A stretch of DNA of 64,000 nucleotides, from contig VCAZ01000137.1 of the NCBI GenBank assembly GCA_005784505.1, positions 248,001-312,000 of the forward strand. The letters are read 5' to 3'. The DNA is from Bagarius yarrelli. Taxonomy: Eukaryota; Chordata; Actinopteri; Siluriformes; Sisoridae. The position numbers and the translations under genes were made by a program. This document shows, one piece after another, positions 22,901-34,200 of this stretch; positions within the stretch are counted from its first letter, which is position 1, and each line of letters opens with the position of its first letter. The notes beneath the pieces were generated by a model. The model was not told where the DNA came from. It worked only from the letters and a program-made list of their open reading frames with translations, and searched no databases.

Positions 22901-25900
22901 CAGCACATGGCAGATGCCAAGCCCTTATCCAGGATTGGTGGTTCTCGGAATCAAACCCCAGTCCTTCTGGTATTAGTCCAACACCTTAACCACTAAGCCA
23001 CCACTTCCCCGTTAGCCAAGGGAAAGTTGGCCACGCCCACTTCAATACTTATACAATTTATTCCGTGGTAACATTATATACCATCTTACCACCCTATCCT
23101 AAGTAACATTATACTTCCTGTACATTGTTAGAAAAAAGGTGAAAGCACACAGTCTGTACAAGCAATTTATACTTTTCCAGGAAACTTTTTTTGTTAAAAA
23201 ATAAATGTATTTATTAATTTTTAATATTTTTTTAAAGGTTATTGTAATGTAATTTGCTAATAGTGGTGTTCTAATACATTTTACTAAGTTGTGTATCAGG
23301 TTTTACACTCACGATGACAAAGAGCATCAAAAAATAAAGTGGTGTAAATGAGAGGGGATCAATTTTACAAGTTTATATACATACACACATCTCTATCAGC
23401 TGAGGCAATCAGTTCAGCAAACTTTTTAACCAAACAAATCTTTAAAACATGAAGCTAGTGAGCGCTAATATCTTCTTATCTGCCCGAGATCTGGTAGTAA
23501 CAGATTTATTGTTTTTTCCAGCTCAGAACAAAACTTTGCCTCGTCTGATTGGCTGCTATTCACTGGAGCTCATAACGTTCCGCTGCAAATGGGATGTCGG
23601 ACCTTTCTGGAATCTTGCAGATCCTGCTGACCTGAGACTGTTCTACATGCTAAAGTAATGATAATCATGTGCTAAACTGATTTTTTGGTTCCTTTTATGT
23701 TTCTTTGCTCTAAACTTTGTGTAAAGTTTGTGCTTAATATCCATCTTTGCTTTTTGCTTTGTAGGGAATCAAAGAATGATGGCAAATGGCAGGAGTGCCC
23801 GAGTTACAGCACCACTAAGGAAAATGAGTGCTACTTCGATGCAAACCATACAATTATCTGGTCACATTATTTCATCCAGCTGCGCTCAAAGACCAACGAT
23901 GTTTATGATGAAATGTTCTTCACAGTGGAGGAAATTGGTAAGTTAATATCGTAATTGAAGGTTTGTAAAGACAACAAGTTATTTTCAGAGTATCTCCGTT
24001 TAAAGCATTATGTCTCTGGAAGGTTTTGGCCACAGCAGAGCCCACAAAATAAAAGAAAAAGAATGCAGTATAAGTAATAATAATATAGCAACACTCTAAA
24101 TAACAGTAGTTTATGCTTGCAACATTTATTGGTTGTGTCCTATTTTATTTGATATTTATTTGATGACGTGTGCACAGCCTGGTGGGCAAAACAATTAGCT
24201 AACATGGTGGCTTACTCTGGGATCTCCAAAGAAACACCACACAATCTCAGTCACATTTTCTTCTGTTTCAAGCTATTAATATTTAGAACGCCTGTCGACA
24301 AAAATTGGTGGGTCAGTGGTGGCTCAAATGGTTAAGGTGCTGAGTTGTTTACAGGGAGTGCAGAATTATTAGGCAAGTTGTATTTTAGAGGATTAATTTT
24401 ATTATTGAACAACCACCATGTTCTCAATGAACCCAAAAATCATTAATATCAAAGCTTAATATTTTTGGAAGTAGTTTTTAGTTTGTTTTTAGTTTTAGCT
24501 ATTTTAGGAGGATATCTGTGTGTGCAGGTGACTATTACTGTCCATAATTATTAGGCAACTTAAGAAAAAAAACCAAATATATACCCATTTCAATTTTTTT
24601 ATTTTCACCAGTGAAACCAATATGACATCTCAACATTCACAAATATACATTTCTGACATTCAAAAACAAAACAAAAACAAATCAGTGACCAATATAGCCA
24701 CCTTTCCTTGCAAGGACACTCAAAAGCCTGCCATCCATGGATTCTGTCAGTGTTTTGATCTGTTCACCATCAACATTGTGTGCAGCAGCAACCACAGCCT
24801 CCCAGATACTGTTCAGAGAGGTGTACTGTTTTCCCTCCTTGTAAATCTCACATTTCATGATGGACCACAGGTTCTCTATGGGGTTCAGATCAGGTGAACA
24901 AGGAGGCCAAGTCATTACTTTTTCTTCTTTTAGACCCTTTCTTGCCAGTCACGCTGTGGAGTGGAGTACTTGGACGCGTGTGATGGAGCATTGTCCTGCA
25001 TGAAAATCATGTTTTTCTTGAAGGATGCAGACTTCTTCCTGTACCACTGCTTGAAGAAGGTGTCTTCCAGAAACTGGCAGTAGGACTGGGAGTTGAGCTT
25101 GACTCCATCCTCAACCCGAAAAGGCCCCACAAGCTCATCTTTGATGATACCAGCCCAAACCAGTACTCCACCTCCACCTTGCTGGCGTCTGAGACGGACT
25201 GGAGCTCTCTGCCCTTTACCGATCCAGCCACGGGCCCATCCATCTGGCCCATCAAGACTCACTCTCATTTCATCAGTCCATAAAACCTTAGAAAAATCAG
25301 TCTTGAGATATTTGTTGGCCCAGTCTTGACGTTTCAGCTTGTGTGTCTTGTTCAGTGGTGGTCGTTTTTCAGCCTTTCTTACCTTGGCCATGTCTCTGAG
25401 TATTGCACACCTTGTGCTTTTGGGCACTCCAGTGATGTTGCAGCTCTGAAATATGGCAAAACTGGTGGCAAATGGCATCTTGGCAGCTGCACGCTTGACT
25501 TTTCTCAGTTCACGGGCAGTTATTTTGCGCCTTGGTTTTTCCACACGCTTCTTGCGACCCTGTTGACTATTTTGAATGAAACGCTTGATTGTTCGATGAT
25601 CACGCTTCAGAAGCTTGGCAATTTTAAGAGTGCTGCATCCCTCTGCAAGATATCTCACTATTTTTGACTTTTCGGAGCCTGGCGGGTCCTGTGTGTCAAT
25701 CAAGTCCTTCTTTTGTTCTTTTGACCCATTTTGCCAAAGGAAAGGAAGTTGCCTAATAATTATGCACACCTGATATAGGGTGTTGATGTCATTAGACCAC
25801 ACCCCTTCTCATTACTGAGATGCACATCACCTAATATGCTTAATTGGTAGTAGGCTTTCGAGCCTATACAGCTTGGAGTAAGACAACATGCATAAAGAGG

Positions 25901-28900
25901 ATGATGTGGTCAAAATACTCATTTGCCTAATAATTCTGCACTCCCTGTATTTTAACCAGGAAGACCTCGGTTAAAAAACCCTCACCACCGCCAGCCCAGC
26001 CACTGTTGGGTCCTTGAGCAAGACCCTTAACCCTTCCTGCTCCAGGGGTGCTGTATCATAGCTGACCCTGCCCTCTGACCCCCAACTTAGGGAATTGTAG
26101 GAAAGTGGTGGCTCATGGTTAAGGTGTTGGACTACCAACTTGAAGATTGTGGGTTTGATTCCCAGCTCCACCAAGCCACCATTGCTGGGCCCCTGAGCAA
26201 GGCCCTCAACTGTATAAATGTAAGTTGCTTTGGATAAGGATGTCTACCAAATGCCGTAAAAAAAAAAAAAGGCATTTCTGCCAGATCTCCACTTCAGCGA
26301 TGTTTTTTAATCTATTTTGTGGCGAATCTCTCAATCTAAACTGCCACCAGGATAAAAGATGACAAAATTTTAATTATATCTTATTACAAACCCAATTATA
26401 AAAGGATGCTATGTAAAACTTGTATAATCATCACACGTTTATATTATCGAAAGACAGTCTGAACACAAGCATGACATCTTGTCTTGGTTTTACATATGAC
26501 TGAATAAAAATGTGCCACATGATTTGAGAAACATAATCAACATAATCCAGGCCGTAGCGGAACGCGTCTGTACAGTTGAATCAGAATTTTCACACCCACA
26601 ATGGCTGACGGAGAGCCTTAAAATACATTTTAAAGTGGATTTTTCCAGAAAGTTGTAGATGTTGATGAGAGTTCTGTTCCCTGAAGGTAACTAGCTTGTC
26701 TCAGTGCGGGAAAGAGTTTATTCCCCACTTCCAGACCAGCGCCGCCGACCGGTAACACTGACTTACAGCCTTTAAATGTCTGATATATTTTATTGATATC
26801 TGTAATATTTTTGTGATGTTATATTAATATTAAGATAAATATTGATTCTGGACTGTTCCAGATGTTGTAGGTGGTACAGTTGTGGTTGTAGTGTAGAGGT
26901 TTGGAGTTGTGTGTTAACGGGTTTCTTGCTTTAATGCTAAAAATGTTTTTTATCCTCAATATGTGTGAAATGTCTCTCTGTCTGTAATTCCACGCCGCTG
27001 TGTTATATTGTGTGTTTGTTTAGTATTGATGTGTTTCTATAATTGGGATGTGATAGTGGGGGTATTAAGAGGGGTATCAGTCGGGTAAATCCACACTGAA
27101 GGACCAGCTACCAAATGCACTGACCAACACTGCTAAAATCCTTCGGCAAGGAGACTACACAGCCGAGTTTAGTTAAGCCAAACTAATTTAGTCCAAGATA
27201 GTTGACTTAGAAGGAGCAGTTTCCTATGATTTCCTATGATTAGTTTGGTTAAACTGGGATAGCCTTCATTACAAAGGTCTGGATCCGCTCTACAGATCTA
27301 CAGCACTAGCCTTGTCATGAAAGACATCACAGCTGATTTGTAACAAGTATAAGTGACCAAATAATCAGCCCAATCAAATTTTGACGTTCACTGACAGCGC
27401 GTCCTCTGGGTCTAGCGACGTGCCAGTGCTACTACCCCAAAGCGTTTTTTAAGAATTTCAGGGGTTAATAAGTAAAACTCAATAAAAAGAAAAGAACTGC
27501 CCTTTTTTTCATGTCGGAAAATTTACTCTTCCTTTAACTTACCCCCCAATCCAGCGTAGTGTTGAACTTGTTGATCAGCTTTGTGTGCAACATTATTTGC
27601 ATGTTTAGTTAGTTGCAACAGAGATGTGTAAAATGTGTGTATGTATTTACAGTTGTGTACTGATGATTTTGACTAGTAATGATTAATTCTGCAGCTTTAG
27701 CCTAATTGTTTCACCAAACAAACACTCAGATCACAGTAACATTTTTGTATTTGTAGTATTTCCAGACCCACCTGAAAAACTGAACTGGACTTTGTTGAGT
27801 TTGGGCCCAACCGGATTGTTCTGTGACGTGATGGTAAGCTGGGACACGCCTTCTTCGGCAGCAGACAGTGTAAAGATGGGCTGGATGACGCTTTGGTATG
27901 AGACCCAGTACAAAGAGACAGGATCGGAGCAGTGGAAAACGGTGAGTCTGATTGTCCTCTAAGAGTGAATCTCCAGTCCCTGTCCACAGAGAAACCCGGG
28001 AGAACTGCACCTTTCTTTGATTATCTAAGCAGCCAATTATAGATGGAGATACAGCATGAGAGCTTCAGTAAATGTTTAAATTAAACATCTTAACAGATCA
28101 AAAAAAGGGCTCTGTGACTTTAACCATGGTTTGGTTTGGTTTGTTGCTGGTAGAACTGTAATAATTTATGGAGAATTATACAGAAGAAAACTATAATACC
28201 TTGTAGTTTTATGACGTTGACTTACTCAAACTAGACAAATTCATTCATTAATTCATCTTCTATATCTGCTTATTCCCTAATTGGGGTTCACTGGAGTCTA
28301 AAAAGGTTGAAAGGCAGGAGGGGACACCCTGGACATGTCGCCAGTCTATCACACACTCACACTTAATTTAGAATCACCAATCAATCTAACATACATGTTT
28401 TTGGACTGTGGGAGGAAACCGGAGAACCCGGAGTAAACACACACAAGCACCGGGAGAACATGTAAACTCCACACAGAAAGACCCCTGCAGGGAAATCGAA
28501 CCCGGTCCTTGTTGCTGTGAGGCAACAGTGTATTTCTGCTGATGAGAGCTTCTTGTTTATGGTTTTACTGCAACACTACTCTCTTTCTCATGGTATCTTA
28601 GCAAACCTAAATATTGGCGATTATAGAAATATGTTTCATTGTAATGCTCAGACTTTTTGATTAATAACCCATCTCTATTATTCTCCTAAACATAGATACG
28701 GTTTTCTCCTTACTCAAAATCAGCCGAGAAATTTAATGATGAGCACACTAGATTAGATTGGGATGAAAAAAATCTAATCTAAAATTTAAAAAATGCTTTA
28801 AAGTTTAATCGATGGATGGTGCATATGGATTTAGGAAGAATTTGGATCTAATCATAATCATGTTTATGCTCATTATAGTTTTAAATTACTTAAATTTACC

Positions 28901-31176
28901 TTTATTTGTTTTGGGGTTTTTTAGCTTAAGAGTGGAAAAGACATGCAGGCGAACATCTACGGCCTTCATACAAACACAGAGTATGAAGTCAGGGTGAAGT
29001 CCATAATGAGAGGCTACAACTCTGGGGATTTTGGTGACCCCGCCTTCATACTAGTTTCAGTCAAAGGTACGACTTGAAGATAAACTTTTTTGCCAAGAAT
29101 TTTATCACCTAAATCTCAGTTTCTGTGTTATTTAAATAAAATGAATCTCTGCTTTGGTTTTTAGGCTCAAGAGTCACCACAACTGCAGTGTTTATTCTTG
29201 TGGCTACTGCCATTGGTATCATGTTGGTTCTGCTTGTGATGTCACGTAAACAGAAGTAAGAGATTACAATTTCATGCTCATCTTTTATTTGGCTAAAAAG
29301 CTAACAGAGATTTTTTTATTTCAACTTACCAAAAGTAAAACGTGTAAATTTACAGCCCATTTAATGCTTTAATTAGTTAAAATAAATTTTAAATTAAAAT
29401 CTTATCCTCTAAAAGCTGTTTAACAATATTAAAACTGTTGTTTTAGGCTAATGGTGATTCTTCTGCCACCGGTTCCTGGACCAAAGATCAAAGGAATCGA
29501 TCCAGTTTTTCTAGAGGTATTATTTCTATGAACGCATTTACACCGCATGTGTCATGTGACCCAATTTTTTCCTCCATTGCGGCATTTATTGGTTTTGCCC
29601 TTGATTATAAAAGCAGGAAAAAAGCACATGGATTCTGATATTTTCAGTTCGGTTTTCAGGTCTCATTGGTATGTGGTAATAAATGAAATATGAATCAATA
29701 AAAACTCTCCTTTTTTGTTTTGCCGAGCTTTTAACATGATGAGGAAGCAAAGTGCTGAATAATTATTTTATTTTCATCCATCGCATCAATTAATTACCGC
29801 ATCGTTACCTCCTTTTCTGGTCAGTACGTCTACATTGGGTTGTTTTTCTGTGTATAAAGTTAATGCAGATATCAGATATGGATCCGTTTAAAAAAAAGGT
29901 TTAAGCAGGTCATCAACAAATCTGATAGTCACAAAATCGGATTTGTGCATCAAAATGCAGCCTATGGTGTCTGTATAATATGTACAAACTAGAGGTGGAA
30001 ATGTATTAGAACTTCCACAATATACAAACCCATTTAAACTGCTTGACTCTGGTCTTCTTCCTGGAAAAAAAGTATGTATTCTTTGTAATATTCATTTATT
30101 CATCTTCTATACCCACATATTCCCTAATTCGGGGTCACAGGGATCTGCTGGGGTCTATCCCAGCTGTCTCTGAAAGGGCGAAAGACAGGAGGGGGGACAC
30201 GTCACCAGTCCATCACAGGGGGCCACACACACACACACTCCTATGGGCAATTTAAACTCCACACAGAAAAGAACCCCTGCCCGGGATTTGAACACCGTCC
30301 CTGTTGCTGTGAGGCAACAGTGCTAACCACTAAGCCACTGGGCTGCTCTTTGTAATATTTATTAATGGAAATGATCACTGTTCCCTTCAGAATTATTGGC
30401 ACCCTTAAACTAATTGCAAAAGTTAAAGTAGTTTAAATTTCTATGTAAACAACTGCTAAAACTTCATTTTCTAATAAAAAATTCTTAATTAAATAATTCT
30501 ATTATCTGAAGCTATACTGTTTATTCTTTTATACAAAAGGCCATATGTACTGTTGTTGCCTTTAATCATGTCCTGTTTCCCTGGGATATGAATATGAAGA
30601 CAGTAGAATCTCTTATTCAACCATTAGAATAAAAGATAGATGATTGTTGTTGACCTGCAGTAATTAAAAAAAATAAAGTAATTGAAAATACATAGGAGGG
30701 TATTAGCGCCTTGTGCCTAAATTACAATAGTTCAATTCAATTCAATTCAGTTTTATTTGTATAGCGCTTTTTACAATGATGATTGTCACAAAGCAGCTTT
30801 ACAATTGAAGAAATTATAAAACAGAATTAAACATAAATCAGTTTGTCCCTGATGAGCAAGCCGGGGGCGACGGTGGCAAGGAAAAACTCCCTAAGATGAG
30901 ATAGGAAGAAACCTTGAGAGGAACCAGACTCAGCAGGGAACCCATCCTCATTTGGGTGAAAACAGGTAGCAGGGATCATGAGATTACATCGTGTGTGTGT
31001 AAACAACTATAATCATTAGTCCTTAGAGCAGCCGAAACGTCTTTATGGCGAAGTGGGTCGTCCTAGATCGCACGGTGATGCCTCATCCGCTGGGCAGGTC
31101 ACAGGGAAGGGACCCACAGGACGGGCCGGTGGTGGGGTCTGGATCACCGGCAGCTCCGTTGTGGCGTATGTAGCTC

Positions 31177-31241
<65 letters not shown>

Positions 31242-34200
31242 AGGAAGTCAAAAAGAAAAGAAGGAAAACAGTTAAGTGACAATGTAATCACACGGTTTGG
31301 ATTGATTAAGTGAAAAATGTAGAGTGCAAGGATGGACTCCGGCAAGACTAACTAGGTCAGCATAACTAAAAGGAGAACCAGAGGGAAACACAGACATGAG
31401 GGCTCCCTGATATGTTTAAGCAACCGGCCGCTCTCATCATCAACACCGTGATCAATAAGAGAGGGGAAGACAGCATCTCAACATACCAGATCACCTTAAT
31501 ACTCAACACCCATGAGTCCCCCGGATCTGCTCCTTTATCTAAGGGGAATCAATACAAAAGGCTTGATTAAATAAATATGTTTTTAACCTGGACTTAAACA
31601 CTGAGACTGTGTCTGATTCCCGAAACATACATAGGGAGGTTATTCCATAGCATAGGGGCCCTGTAGGAAAAAGGCTCTGCCCCCTGCTGTAGTTTTTATA
31701 ATACGCGGTACTGACAGGCAGCCTGCATCCTTTGATCGAAGTGGGCGTGGCGGAACGTAAGACACTAGAAGTCCGCTTAAGTACTGCGGCGCGAGACCAT
31801 TTAGAGCTTTATAGGTTAAAAGTAGTATTTTAAAATCAATGCGGTGTCTCACTGGGAGCCAATGCAGTGCGGATAGGACCGGCGTGATGTGCTCGTATCT
31901 TTTAGTTCTAGTGAGGACTCTCGCTGCTGCGTTCTGGACTAGCTGAAGTTTATTAATGCACCTAGTTGAACATCCAGACAGTAAAGCGTTACAGTAGTCC
32001 ACCTAGTAATTCCAGCGTCCAGGTTCCCAGTGCCTGATGTGATAAACGCATGAACTGAAACTAATTTTTCAGCATCAGTAAGCGACAAGATATTTCTTAT
32101 TTTAGCGATATTTCTGAGATGATAAAACGCTATCCTGCTAATATTATCGACATGGGCTTCAAATGAGAGATTGGAGTCTAAAATCACACCCAGATCTTTT
32201 ACTGTTGCACTTGGTGAAACAGAAAGACTGTCTAGGGTTAAGGTGTGATCAGGAAGCTTACTTTTAGCTACCTGTGGTCCTAGAACCAGAACCTCCGTCT
32301 TGTCAGCGTTAAGCAAGAGGAAATTAATTACACATAACATCCAATCTCTTACTTCCTTCACACATTGCTCAATTTTATTAAAAACTGGCCTTTCGCATCA
32401 GGCCTTGATGAGACGTATAACTGTGTGTCATCAGCGTAACAGTGGAAAACTAATATCATGCTTACGGATTATGTTTCCCAGAGGCAGCATGCATGTAAGA
32501 GAGAAAAGAAGTGGGCCTAAAAACCGAGCCCTGTGGAAACACCATACTTTACACGGGAGCACGCAGCAGAATAATCACCATTTAAATCTACAAACTGGTA
32601 ACGATCGGTTAAATAGGACCTGAGCCACGCAAGAGCTGTTCCTTTAATTCCTACTAATTTTTCTAATCTGCGGAGAAGAATATCGTGATCTATAGTGTCG
32701 AAGGCCGCACTAAGGTCAAGTAATATAAGCAATGAGACACAACCTTGGTCGGATGCCAGTAAGAGGTCATTAGCTACTTTGACCAGTGCTGTCTCTGTGC
32801 TGTGGTGAGGCCTGAATCCTGATTGATAAAGTTCATGTATGTTATTTCTTTGTAAGTATGAGCACAGTTGTTGCGCAACTACCTTCTCTAGAATTTTAGA
32901 GACAAACGGAAGGTTAGATATCGGTCTATAGTTTGACAGTTCATTTTGGTCAAGGTCAGGTTTCTTAATTAAAGGTTTAATCACTGCTAATTTAAAAGAT
33001 TTAGGAACGGAACATACCCACTGCTGAGAGAAGAGTTAACTATTTTCAACAGGGGTTCTGATACTGCCGGTACAATTTGTTTAAGAAAGTGTGTTGGTAT
33101 CGGATCTAAAACACACAAGTTGACGGTTTTGTGGGAAGAGATGAGCGTGATTAAGTTTTTCTCTTCCAGAGGAGTAAAATTTTCTAAGTTCTGATCTGAT
33201 GCGGTTAGTTGATCATCAGAATCATTCGAAAGGTCTGGTTTTAAAACGTTAATTTTCTGCCTAATGTTTGCAATTTTATTATCAAAGAAGTTCATGAAAT
33301 CCTCACTGCTGCACGCAGTTATGGTGCAGGTTTCTGAGGTCGTCTTATTCCTAGTTAATTTTGCGACAGTGTCAAATAGAAATCTAGGAAATTTTCAATA
33401 AGGTTAGAAAGATACGTTGATCTATTTACACACTAAGAGCTTTTTTTATAAGCTAGAATTCCCTCTTTCCATGCTGCCTGGAAAACCAGCAATCTAGTTC
33501 GGCGCCATTTACGTTCTAGTTTACGGGCGCTCTGTTTTAAAGAGCGCGTGTGTTCATTATACCATGGAGCGAGTTTCTTATCTTTAATTATTTTTCTTTT
33601 AACTGGAGCCACGTTATCTAATGTCAACATTTAAAGTGGATCAAAAAAGTTTGTCAAAGTTGTCAGGAACAGGAATTGTTTTCTTTAATAAAAGGTTTTG
33701 ATGTACTTCAGCTGGTGTAGTTTACCATAATAATTCCGGAGGGTGCTATTTTTACTTTAGATTGCTTTGTCATACCAGTACACCTTCTACCAATGTATCA
33801 TCAGTCATCAATCAATCAATCATCACACATGCTATTTTGTATATTTTTTGTCTTTATAGAAAGGCCAGCTAACTGACTTCACCTCGGTCCTGGGTGCTCA
33901 CCCAGACCTGCGTCCAGAGCTGTACAGTAACGACCCATGGGTGGAGTTCATTCAGGTGGACATTGACGAACCCATTGAGATGATGAAAGGCTTGGACACA
34001 CCACTTCTTTTTAGTGAATCTCATGTCTCTGACTCACCTCTGACATCCATCGTGTTCCAGGATGACGATTCTGGTCGGGCCAGCTGCTGCGACCCTGATC
34101 TGTCTGATCACGATCACCACGATACTCAGCACCCTACAAACAGCACCCAAGAAGGCTTTCACCCTTCTGCTAATATGCAAACCGTGGTTCCTCCTGCTAA

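Larger units (their letters stand above)
24310..26095 (+). mobile_element. tRNA-derived SINE (family C), split by a Tc1 element
   Basis: The left part, 24310-24351 ('tggctcaaatggttaaggtg'), and the right part, 25948-26095 ('ccactgttgggtccttgagc', 'gctgtatcatagctgaccct'), together match the continuous family C copies at 45285-45515 and, in reverse, 38765-38995. The Tc1 element lies exactly between them. Confidence 0.85.
30725..33725 (-). mobile_element. 5'-truncated L2-type LINE, antisense in ghr intron 8
   Basis: Minus-strand non-LTR retrotransposon, about 3 kb. Its 3' end at 30728-30750 carries a (TTCAA)n short repeat, typical of L2/CR1 tails. The 3' UTR holds a (GA)n run. Upstream (33630-31640) lie reverse-transcriptase fragments. 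The endonuclease domain is absent, so it was truncated at its 5' end on insertion or later. The 5' edge near 33725 is approximate. Confidence 0.85.
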
